Positions 1 through 6,214 of a DNA stretch of 6,527 nt are shown here, piece after piece (the stretch's first letter is position 1; every line of letters begins with the position of its first letter). The notes beneath the pieces are model-generated. The model ran no database searches. It was not told the origin of the DNA and worked only from the letters and a program-made list of their open reading frames with translations. The position numbers were made by a program, and so were the translations under genes. Origin of the DNA: Acidimicrobiia bacterium (GTDB taxonomy: Bacteria > Actinomycetota > Acidimicrobiia > Acidimicrobiales > Ilumatobacteraceae); the NCBI GenBank assembly GCA_030425785.1, contig JAUHYJ010000210.1, positions 1-6,527 on the forward strand, written 5' to 3'.

Positions 1-19
1 CTGCTCTGACGGACCCGCC

Positions 20-1294
20 GTGTCGCACGGGTCCGCACGCGCCGATCTCGACGCCTTCCTGGCGCGCCACGACCTCGACGCCGATGCGGTGGGCGACCTC
101 GCTCGCACTTGTCGCGACCGGCTGGCGGACGAGGTGGGCGAGCTCGCCGCACTTCGCGACGACGGGGCGCACCCCGTCCCCGACCTGACCTTCGACGAGC
201 TGGTGACGCTCTCGGACACGCACCGTGACCTGATCCGGCGGCGCGGGTGCGTCGTCGTCCGCGGCACCTTCGACCCCGACGAGGCGGTCGGCTGGGACGC
301 GGCGCTGGCCGGCTACCTGGAGCGCAACGGGTTCGACGATCACGCCGAGGGGTCGGGCATCCGGCCGATCTACTGGTCGATCCCGCAGATCGAGGTGCGC
401 CAGCACCCTCGCACCGTCGCCGTGCGGCGCGCGCTGAACGCGATCTGGACCGACGGGGCGTCGACGTTCGACGCCGACCATGACATCGGCTACGCCGACC
501 GGATCCGCAGGCGCCCACCCGGGTCGACCGCTCGCGGGCTCCGGCTGCACTGCGACTCGCCGGCCAGCGGTGGCTGGCGGATCGCGGAGAACGGTCGGGT
601 GTTCCACCAGGTCCTGGCCGGCCACCCCGAGCGTCACGACCCGTGGGACGCCACGCACCGGACCGCAGCCGACGACACGTCGTTGGCGCCCGCGGGTGTG
701 TTTCGCACCTTCCAGGGTTGGACGGCGCTCAGCGAGATGCGCCCCGACGACGGTGTGCTGACCCTGGTGCCGACGCTGCGGGCGATCGAGCACCTGCTGA
801 TCGCCGAGCTCGCCCGCGAGGTCGGCGTCGCGGACGACCAGCCGACCGCACGATCGACGCCATCGCCATCACCATCGCCATCGTCTCCGGCGCCGCCGCG
901 GGTCAGGGCGGACGAGCTCGTCGCGTCGGTCGCCACCCGCATCCCGGCGGTCCGGCCGGGCGACACCGTCTGGTGGCACGGCGACCTGGTGCACGGGGTC
1001 GACGATGCCGCGAACGACACCCGCTGGGCGAACGTGATGTACGTCCCCGTGTCACCGCGTTGTCCGCGCAACGATGCGTACGGCGCGACGATGCTCGACC
1101 GCTTCGACGCCGGACGGAGCCCGATCGACTTCCCGGCCGAACACCTCGAGGTCGGCTTCGAGGGGCGGGCGACCCGCGCCGAGCTGAACGAGGTCGGTCG
1201 CGAGCAGTTCGGCATCGTCCCCGTCGCGCCCGCCAGGGCTGCGCACGACGGCGTCGGCGAGGGGTCGATCGGATCCGCCGCGACATCGATCTGA
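20..1294 (+). CDS. DUF1479 (YbiU-like) putative Fe(II)/2-oxoglutarate-dependent oxygenase
   Basis: The protein is 424 residues from the GTG at 20, close to the length of E. coli YbiU. Family-like blocks appear in order: a helical N-terminus, GCVVVRGTF near 76-84, IYWSIPQIEVRQHP near 119-132, YADRIRRRPPG, and FRTFQGWTALSEM. A His-X-Asp pair lies at H177/D179 (LHCDS), a distal histidine at H325 within GDTVWWHGDLVHG (H320 is an alternative), and R335 ten residues later. This is the expected facial triad plus 2-oxoglutarate-binding Arg of a double-stranded beta-helix oxygenase. The substrate is unknown. A Pro-Ser low-complexity linker at about 281-288 lies between the conserved blocks. No in-frame stop occurs between position 2 and the GTG, so the true start could lie before the window. 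The family call is from recalled motifs; the catalytic assignment is inferred. It is separated by 181 bases from the oxidase genes and is probably a different transcription unit. Confidence 0.85.
   Translation: MSHGSARADLDAFLARHDLDADAVGDLARTCRDRLADEVGELAALRDDGAHPVPDLTFDELVTLSDTHRDLIRRRGCVVVRGTFDPDEAVGWDAALAGYLERNGFDDHAEGSGIRPIYWSIPQIEVRQHPRTVAVRRALNAIWTDGASTFDADHDIGYADRIRRRPPGSTARGLRLHCDSPASGGWRIAENGRVFHQVLAGHPERHDPWDATHRTAADDTSLAPAGVFRTFQGWTALSEMRPDDGVLTLVPTLRAIEHLLIAELAREVGVADDQPTARSTPSPSPSPSSPAPPRVRADELVASVATRIPAVRPGDTVWWHGDLVHGVDDAANDTRWANVMYVPVSPRCPRNDAYGATMLDRFDAGRSPIDFPAEHLEVGFEGRATRAELNEVGREQFGIVPVAPARAAHDGVGEGSIGSAATSI
860..883 (+). repeat. Four-copy hexanucleotide repeat (CCATCG/CCATCA) inside the oxygenase gene
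   Basis: Four tandem copies of CCATCR encode Pro-Ser four times (residues 281-288), followed by a Ser/Pro/Ala-rich stretch. The repeat is in frame, and hexamer gain or loss would change the linker length without shifting the frame. It sits between two conserved blocks of the family, so it is probably a surface loop. Confidence 0.8.
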
Positions 1295-1306
1295 GCCGCA
1301 GATTTC

Positions 1307-1331
1307 CTGTTGGCCGGGGCTGGGCCAGTAG
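1307..1331 (+). terminator. Weak stem-loop after the oxygenase gene
   Basis: CTGTTGGCC (1307-1315) can pair with GGCCAGTAG (1323-1331) around a 7-base loop, giving nine pairs of which two are G-T wobbles. It lies 12 bases after the oxygenase stop. No T-run follows, so it is at best a weak or Rho-assisted terminator and may simply be chance pairing in GC-rich DNA. Confidence 0.25.
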
Positions 1332-1456
1332 TGTTCGGTCGGTAGTGTCGTGGCCGCCAGCCTCGTCCATGACGATGCAACCTGCCCCAACTCAGATCTC
1401 GCCGCCGGCGCACGACGTGCCTCGCAGCATGCAGTCCAACGCTCCAGACATCGCTC

Positions 1457-1463
1457 AAGGAAA
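1457..1463 (+). promoter_or_regulatory. Probable ribosome binding site for the subunit I homologue
   Basis: AAGGAAA lies 12 bases before the ATG at 1476. The spacing is slightly long, but it is the only purine-rich Shine-Dalgarno-like stretch near this start, and it favours ATG 1476 over the GTG at 1350. Confidence 0.45.
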
Positions 1464-1475
1464 TCCCCACGTTTC

Positions 1476-3188
1476 ATGACGACGATCGATACCCACACCG
1501 ACGACGCCGGTGCCGTTGCGGGCACGCCGTCGGCCGTCGAAGCCTTCTTCGTCGGGGTCGCCGACTGGGTCACCTCGACCGACCACAAGAAGATCGGACG
1601 TCTCTACGCCGGCTTCGGGCTGCTCGTGCTCACCGCCGCCGCCGTGCTCGGGCTCGTGCTCGGCCTCGAGCGGGCCGATGACGCGGCGCTGCTCGACGCC
1701 GATGCGCTGCTGCAGACCTTCCAGCTGTACCGCGTCGGCATCGTGTTCGGCGGTATCGCCCCGCTCGCGCTCGGTCTCGCCGTCGCCGTGACGCCGCTGC
1801 AGCTCGGCGCCCGCTCGATCGCGTTCCCGCGCCTCGCGCTGACCGGGTTCTACGCCTGGCTCGGGGGCTTCACGCTCGCGATCGTCGCGCTCGGTCGCAA
1901 CGGCGGCGCCGGTGGCGGCGACGCCAACATGGTCGACCTCTACCTCGCCGGGCTCGGCCTCGCCGTGATCGGGCTGTGCGCCACGGCCGGCACCGTCGCC
2001 ACGTCCGTCCTCACGACGCGGGCGCCCGGCATGACGATGCGGCGGGTGCCGCTCTTCGCCTGGTCGAGCCTCATCGGGGCGCTCGGCATGCTGATCTCGC
2101 TGCCGGTCACGTTCGGCGTCGTCATCTACCTCTTCATCGACCATCGCCTCGGCGTCCAGGCCAACTTCCTCGGCGTCGAGGGCATCGGTTCGTGGCTGCA
2201 CTGGGCGCTGTCGGTCCCGGCGGTCGTCGTGTACGCCCTGCCGGCCGTCGGCGTCGCCGCCGAGCAGGTGCCGGTGGCGTTCAAGGCGCGCCAGGCGTTG
2301 CGCGGCGTCATGTTCGCCGCGATCGCCCTCGTCGGCATCACCGCCCTCGCCGCCGCCACCCAGCAGTTCACCCAGGAAGTCACCTTCGACACCGACGGCG
2401 AGACGTTCCTGCGCGGTGCGGTGCCGTTCGCGGTCTTCATCGGCCTGCCGCTGCTGGGGATCACCGGCACCCTCCTGCTGGCACTCGGCACGATGCGCGC
2501 CGGCAACGGCCGGCCGTCGATCCGGGCGCCCTTCGTCTTCGGCATCCTCGGGCTGCTCTTCGTCGGTGCCGGCATCGCCGCCACCGCGATCATGAACATC
2601 ACCGATCTCGAGCTGATCTCGCCCGACGGCACCCAGTTCACCGTGTTCGAGGAGGGGGCGACCCTGCTTGTCGTGTACGGGGCAGCGCTGGCCGCGATCG
2701 GTGGCCTCGTGTTCTGGGCGCCCAAGCTGTGGGGCCGGGTCGTCCCCGACGGCGCCGCCATCCCGCTCGCCCTGCTGGGGGCCGCCGGCACCGCACTCGC
2801 CGCCGTGCCGCTGCTCGTCGCCGGGTTCCTCGACCAGCTCGGTGGCGTGCCCTCGAGCGACGCCGACGTCGCCCGACTCCTCGACACGAGTGGGGTCGAC
2901 GGCGCTGCGGCGCTGAACACGCTGTCGCTCGTCGGCCACGGCCTGATGGCACTCACGATCGTCGCCGTGGCGGGGCTGATGCTGAAGACGTTCACCGGGT
3001 CGGCCGACGACGCCGACAGCGCCGACGACGACAACCCGTACGGTGGGCACACCGTCGAGTGGGGCACCACGTCGCCCGCGCCGGCCGCCAACTACGACCA
3101 CGTCGTCACGGTCGCCTCCGCCGAGCCCCAGTTCGACCTCACCCACGACCAGACGACCGACCAGACGATCGAAGGGAGCCAGTCGTGA
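1476..3188 (+). CDS. Haem-copper oxidase subunit I homologue lacking all cofactor ligands
   Basis: This 570-residue protein has about 12 hydrophobic helices (roughly 44-64, 84-106, 119-140, 155-178, 194-222, 239-262, 277-297, 313-338, 350-374, 393-415, 428-452, 481-506). It keeps COX1 framework motifs: STDHKKIGRLY (34-44), PLQLGARSIAFPRL (107-120), LPAVG (255-259), PKLWGR (416-421) and a C-terminal NPYGGHTVEWGTTSP (520-534). The cofactor positions are replaced. The TM2 haem a His is Tyr85. HPEVY is VPAVV (247-251), which loses the CuB His, the channel Glu and the cross-linked Tyr. The HH pair falls on TQQ (295-297). The HFHY region falls within E392-T396, with no His. The K-channel Lys aligns with Phe321 and the D-channel Asp with Ser114. 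No histidine at all lies between H242 and H488. The protein therefore cannot bind haem or CuB in the family manner and is not expected to reduce O2. The frame is intact with strong G/C third-position bias, so it is not a pseudogene. The ATG start is chosen over GTG 1350 because the extra 42 residues have atypical codons. It overlaps the next gene at GTGA. Confidence 0.9.
   Translation: MTTIDTHTDDAGAVAGTPSAVEAFFVGVADWVTSTDHKKIGRLYAGFGLLVLTAAAVLGLVLGLERADDAALLDADALLQTFQLYRVGIVFGGIAPLALGLAVAVTPLQLGARSIAFPRLALTGFYAWLGGFTLAIVALGRNGGAGGGDANMVDLYLAGLGLAVIGLCATAGTVATSVLTTRAPGMTMRRVPLFAWSSLIGALGMLISLPVTFGVVIYLFIDHRLGVQANFLGVEGIGSWLHWALSVPAVVVYALPAVGVAAEQVPVAFKARQALRGVMFAAIALVGITALAAATQQFTQEVTFDTDGETFLRGAVPFAVFIGLPLLGITGTLLLALGTMRAGNGRPSIRAPFVFGILGLLFVGAGIAATAIMNITDLELISPDGTQFTVFEEGATLLVVYGAALAAIGGLVFWAPKLWGRVVPDGAAIPLALLGAAGTALAAVPLLVAGFLDQLGGVPSSDADVARLLDTSGVDGAAALNTLSLVGHGLMALTIVAVAGLMLKTFTGSADDADSADDDNPYGGHTVEWGTTSPAPAANYDHVVTVASAEPQFDLTHDQTTDQTIEGSQS
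3172..3178 (+). promoter_or_regulatory. Ribosome binding site fixing the GTG start of the subunit III homologue
   Basis: AAGGGAG ends six bases before the GTG at 3185, inside the end of the preceding gene. It is the strongest Shine-Dalgarno match in the window and decides the start; the GTG overlaps the upstream TGA, consistent with translational coupling. Confidence 0.75.
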
Positions 3189-3796
3189 GCGCCGCCACCG
3201 CCCCGGTCGCCCTGCCGCCCGCTGCTGCACCGGCGCCCAAGCGCCAGTTGTTCATCGGCACCGCCCTGGCGTGCGTCGCCGGCACGATGCTGGTCGGCGG
3301 CATGCTCGCCATCTGGGTGCTCCTGCGTGAGCGTTACCTCACGACCGGGCTGAACGGCGAGGTGATCGACCGCTTCCCGATCGGCTACGTCATCCACGAG
3401 GTCGCCTCGAACGTCATGCTCATGACGATCTGGGGGCTGTGCCTGTTCGCCCAATGGGCGGTCTACGCCGGCAACCGCGGTGACCGCGCCCACACCGGCC
3501 TCGCGCTCGGCGTCAGCGCCGTGTTCGCACTCGCGTTCATCAACGCCCAAGCGTTCGTCTGGTCGCAGATGGAGGTCGAGATCGCCGACGAGTACTACGG
3601 CGCCCTGTTCTATGCCATGACCGGCACGATGCTCGCCATCGTGGTCGCCGGTCTCGTCTACACCGTCGTCGCCGCCTTCCGGGCGCTCGGCGGCCGCCTG
3701 CAGGAGACCGAGATCCTGTCGGCCCACGCCCTCTACTGGTACTGGGCGGCCGCTGCGTACAGCGCCGTCTGGTTCGTCGTCTACGTCACCAAGTGA
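3185..3796 (+). CDS. Divergent cytochrome c oxidase subunit III homologue
   Basis: The protein is 203 residues with five predicted membrane helices (about 22-47, 68-95, 104-128, 138-165, 179-201), matching the short five-helix form of subunit III. Family resemblance is clear in the helix pattern, in the YAGNRGDRAHTGLAL loop, in the INAQAF segment and in ALFYAMTG followed by GLVY. Family signature residues are absent. The usual TG-F-HGLHV block reads TGTMLAIVV (146-154), with Met149 and Ile152 in the His positions, and the usual YWHFVD block reads YWYWAAAAY (184-192). In ordinary oxidases subunit III stabilises subunit I and helps proton supply. Here it probably pairs with the ligand-free subunit I homologue encoded immediately upstream. 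The start is the GTG overlapping the upstream stop, with a strong ribosome binding site. The assignment to the COX3 family is fairly sure; the functional partner is inferred. Confidence 0.8.
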   Translation: MSAATAPVALPPAAAPAPKRQLFIGTALACVAGTMLVGGMLAIWVLLRERYLTTGLNGEVIDRFPIGYVIHEVASNVMLMTIWGLCLFAQWAVYAGNRGDRAHTGLALGVSAVFALAFINAQAFVWSQMEVEIADEYYGALFYAMTGTMLAIVVAGLVYTVVAAFRALGGRLQETEILSAHALYWYWAAAAYSAVWFVVYVTK

Positions 3797-3809
3797 GCTC
3801 AGCACCACG

Positions 3810-4937
3810 ATGATCACCACCGGTTCCAAACTCCTCGTCGGCTCGGCCGTCGCCGCCTGGGTCTTCGCCGCGGTCTACGGCGTCGCCCAAGAGGGCGCCC
3901 TCGGCACCATCGGCCTCGTGTCGGTGGCCGTCGCGCTGTCGCTGCTCGCCGGGCTCAACGTCTTCGTCCGCGACTCCAACGTCTCGGCGATGGAGCCCGC
4001 ATCGTTCGAGACGGCCCCGGCGGCCCAGGCCACGGCTCGCTCGTCGCTGTGGCCGTTGCTCGTGGGCATCGGCGCCACCTCGCTCACCCTCGGCCTCGCC
4101 ACCGTCCCGGCCTTCTTCGTCATCGGCATCATCGCCATCGCCGCCGGTGCGCTCGAGTGGATCATCCAGGGCTGGAGCGAGCGGGCGTCCGCCGACCGCG
4201 CCTTCAACAGCGAGGTCCGCGACGTCATGGCCGACCCGGTCGAGCTGCCGGTCGCGGGTGCGATCGGCTTCGCCGTGATCGCCTACGCGTTCAGCCGCGT
4301 GATGCTCGGCATGCCGTCGAAGTCGGCGACGGTCGTGGTGTTCTCGGTCGTCGGCGCGATCATCCTCGCCGTCGGCGTGATGGTGGCGCTGCGACGAGGG
4401 ATCTCGAAGTCGACCCTCACCGGTGCGTTCTCGCTCGGCGCCGTGGCGCTGATCGCCGGCGGCACCATCGCCGGGCTCAACGGCGAACGCGAGATCGAGG
4501 AGCACCACGACACCGGCTACATCGCCGAGCGCAACGAATGCGGCACCGAGGAGACCGAGGCCGACGAGAAGGCGAGCCAGACGGTCGCCGGCAAGTCGAA
4601 CGCCGCCGCCGCGATCCACTTCGACGGCACCGAGCTCACCGCCGACGTCCCCGGCTACGACGGCGACTTCGAGACCCTGCAGCTGCCGCGCTCGAACCCC
4701 AACAACATCTTGTTCTACAACGAGTCCGATCATCATGCGCGCCTCGTGATCGAGCTGCACCCGGCCGAGGGCACCGACGGCCCCGAGCGGCTGTGCACGG
4801 CTCTGGTCGACGAGGGTGGCGTCCAGCTCCTGACGGTCGAGTTCGACCGCCCGTCGTTCGCCTTGGCCGCCGACGGTGAGGGGTACGCGTTCACCGTGCC
4901 GGGCTCCGATGCCGAGCTCGAGGTGGTCGTGCCGTGA
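3810..4937 (+). CDS. Subunit IV-like membrane protein with C-terminal extracytoplasmic domain
   Basis: The protein has 375 residues. Its N-terminal part (about 1-125) resembles actinobacterial oxidase subunit IV (CtaF type): a two-helix hairpin (8-26, 31-53), a polar loop, then SSLWPLLVGIGA and two more helices (80-98, 100-119). That family is usually about 130-150 residues with four helices. Here three extra helices follow (146-166, 173-194, 204-224). The basic loop RRGISKS and the odd helix number place residues 225-375 outside the membrane. This domain starts with an acidic linker and then shows beta-rich sequence like a cupredoxin: LPRSNPNNILFYNESDHHA (292-310) and GYAFTVPGSDAELEVVV (358-374). 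The Cys and His expected in a copper-binding C-terminal loop are missing (Ser366 follows VPG). Cys244 and Cys329 could form a disulfide. It begins 13 bases after the subunit III stop, with no clear Shine-Dalgarno, and ends at 4937. The subunit IV assignment is moderate and the cupredoxin reading tentative. Confidence 0.7.
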   Translation: MITTGSKLLVGSAVAAWVFAAVYGVAQEGALGTIGLVSVAVALSLLAGLNVFVRDSNVSAMEPASFETAPAAQATARSSLWPLLVGIGATSLTLGLATVPAFFVIGIIAIAAGALEWIIQGWSERASADRAFNSEVRDVMADPVELPVAGAIGFAVIAYAFSRVMLGMPSKSATVVVFSVVGAIILAVGVMVALRRGISKSTLTGAFSLGAVALIAGGTIAGLNGEREIEEHHDTGYIAERNECGTEETEADEKASQTVAGKSNAAAAIHFDGTELTADVPGYDGDFETLQLPRSNPNNILFYNESDHHARLVIELHPAEGTDGPERLCTALVDEGGVQLLTVEFDRPSFALAADGEGYAFTVPGSDAELEVVVP

Positions 4938-4978
4938 ACTCGCTCGCTAGTCTGACCGAGAAAGTACGTACGTTTACG
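4938..4978 (+). promoter_or_regulatory. Short AT-richer leader before subunit II
   Basis: This 41-base stretch is lower in GC than anything nearby and contains the perfect palindrome GTACGTAC (4964-4971), overlapping ACGTACGT (4966-4973). TACGTT at 4969-4974 and TACGAT at 4975-4980 both fit the actinobacterial TANNNT -10 pattern, but no -35 box is evident. It could hold an internal promoter or an operator, or it could simply be a leader. If translation starts at GTG 4934 it would be coding. Confidence 0.3.
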
Positions 4979-6202
4979 ATGAGCATGTCGACCTCCCGCC
5001 TCCGCACCGCCGTTCTGGCCGGCGCGGGCACGCTCGTCCTCGCCTCGTGCGCACAGGACGCACCGCAGGACACCTGGGCACCCGCCGGCGAGTACGCACA
5101 GGAGATCCACGACCTCCAGTGGCCGATCTTCATGATCGCCGGCATCGTCGGTGTCATCGTGATGGTCGCCGTCACCATCGCCGTCGTCCGCTTCCGCGAC
5201 CGGGGCCAGCCGATCCCCGAGCAGAGCCACGGCAAGGCGTGGCTCGAGTACCTGTTCATCGCCCTGCCGGCGCTGCTGCTCGCCGGCATCGCCGTGCCGA
5301 CCGTCGCCACGGTCATCGCGCTCAACGACACCGACGACGCCGACTGCATCGTCAACGTCACCGGACAGCAGTGGTGGTGGGAGTACGACTACCCGATCGC
5401 CGCCGACGGGTCGATCTGCGGCTTCATGCCGTCGGGCGAGGCCGCTCCGATCGTCACCTCGGGCCAGATGGTCATCCCGACCGACGCCAAGGTCGTCATC
5501 CGCGGCACGAGCCGCGACGTCATCCACTCGTTCTGGGTGCCGAAGCTCAACGGCAAGCGCGACATGGTCCCCGGCCGTCTCCACACCTGGAACTTCCAGG
5601 CCGACCGGCCGGGCATCTACGCCGGCCAGTGCGCCGAGTTCTGCGGGCTCAGCCACGCCAACATGCGCATGGAGATCGTCGCCCTCGACGACGCCGACTT
5701 CCAGTCATGGCTCGACAACCAGCTCGAGCCGTACCAGTCGCCCGAGGAGGGCACGCTCGCAGCCGCGGGCGAGGCGTCGTTCATCACCAACTGTTCGCGC
5801 TGCCACCAGGTCGACGGGCTGGCCGACGCCGACGGCAACCCGATCGTGTCGCAGCCCGAGCTGCAGGTGTGGTCGGGCGCGGCGCCCAACCTCACGAACC
5901 TGATGACCCGCAACACGTTCGCCGGCGCCACCTGGGACCTGCTGAACGACGACTGCCGCGACGAGGTCTGGGAGGCCGAGCCCGACATCTTCGGCGAGCG
6001 GTACCTCGAGGGCGTCACCGAGGAGTGCCTCAACGAGATCGACCTGAGGGAATGGCTCCGGAACGCTCCGGAGAAGAAGCCGATGTACGCCGACCCCGAG
6101 AACCTCGAGGAGACCGACGGCCTCGTGCGCGGCATGCCCTACCTCGCCCTGTCCGAAGACCAGATCGACGAACTGGTCGCCTACCTCCTCGAGCTGAAGT
6201 GA
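4979..6202 (+). CDS. ctaC: Cytochrome c oxidase subunit II with fused cytochrome c domain (caa3 type)
   Basis: From the ATG at 4979 the protein has 407 residues. A lipoprotein signal peptide ends in the lipobox LASC, with Cys24 as the lipidated residue. Two membrane helices follow (about 48-70, 91-115), then QQWWWEYDYP (130-139), and a full CuA set: H183, C218, E220, C222, H226, M229 (within GQCAEFCGLSHANM). A C-terminal cytochrome c domain has C272-S-R-C275-H276 and a likely axial Met386 in RGMPYLALS, ending in a helix typical of class I cytochromes c. The protein should accept electrons at haem c and pass them through CuA to subunit I on the outer membrane face. Two extra cysteine pairs (C123/C147, C326/C350) may be disulfides, and His276 to Met386 spans 110 residues, suggesting an insertion. 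GTG 4934 overlaps the upstream stop and has GAGGTGG seven bases before it, so it is a real alternative. The intervening codons (GCT, AGT, AAA, GTA, CGT, TTT) are atypical, so ATG 4979, or 4985, is preferred. Confidence 0.95.
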   Translation: MSMSTSRLRTAVLAGAGTLVLASCAQDAPQDTWAPAGEYAQEIHDLQWPIFMIAGIVGVIVMVAVTIAVVRFRDRGQPIPEQSHGKAWLEYLFIALPALLLAGIAVPTVATVIALNDTDDADCIVNVTGQQWWWEYDYPIAADGSICGFMPSGEAAPIVTSGQMVIPTDAKVVIRGTSRDVIHSFWVPKLNGKRDMVPGRLHTWNFQADRPGIYAGQCAEFCGLSHANMRMEIVALDDADFQSWLDNQLEPYQSPEEGTLAAAGEASFITNCSRCHQVDGLADADGNPIVSQPELQVWSGAAPNLTNLMTRNTFAGATWDLLNDDCRDEVWEAEPDIFGERYLEGVTEECLNEIDLREWLRNAPEKKPMYADPENLEETDGLVRGMPYLALSEDQIDELVAYLLELK

Positions 6203-6214
6203 GGCTGATCTGAG

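Larger units (their letters stand above)
1295..1475 (+). promoter_or_regulatory. Intergenic region with probable promoter of the oxidase operon
   Basis: This 181-base gap is the largest in the window and the natural place for the operon promoter. An open frame from 1350 runs into the next gene, but its codons often end in A or T (CAT, GAT, GCA, TCA, CGA, CAA, AGA, AAA), unlike the real genes here, so it reads as non-coding. GTAGTGT occurs twice, at 1328-1334 and 1342-1348, exactly 14 bases apart. Each copy contains TAGTGT, which fits the loose actinobacterial -10 pattern TANNNT, but I see no convincing -35 box at the right spacing. The promoter position is therefore unproven. Confidence 0.35.

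Noticed and set aside
1307..1331. Strong intrinsic terminator after the oxygenase gene
   Set aside because: The stem contains two wobble pairs and is not followed by a T-run, so it is listed only as a weak stem-loop.
1350..1475. A 42-residue N-terminal extension of the subunit I homologue from GTG 1350
   Set aside because: The codons are atypical with many A/T third positions, the peptide resembles no COX1 N-terminus, and ATG 1476 has a purine-rich site upstream.
1976..3184. Plus-strand open frame running in from 1976 ahead of the subunit III homologue
   Set aside because: The upstream part is Arg/Pro/His-rich out-of-frame translation of the subunit I homologue. Real coding begins at GTG 3185, where a strong ribosome binding site and membrane-helix sequence appear.
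1476..3188. Pseudogene explanation for the ligand-free subunit I homologue
   Set aside because: There is no frameshift or premature stop over 570 codons, G/C third-position bias is as strong as in neighbours, framework motifs and the C-terminal tail are kept, and the gene is translationally coupled to the next one.
1455..3230. Very long open frame on the minus strand opposite the subunit I homologue (591 codons)
   Set aside because: Its translation is dominated by Arg, Asp, Glu and Gly without recognisable motifs, as expected for the antisense of a GC-biased membrane-protein gene. The plus-strand frame has clear COX1 motifs.
3786..4760. Long minus-strand open frame opposite the subunit IV-like gene, and a similar one at 4733-5656
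   Set aside because: Both are low-complexity Gly/Asp/Arg/Val translations antisense to better supported genes, with no promoter, ribosome binding site or domain signal.
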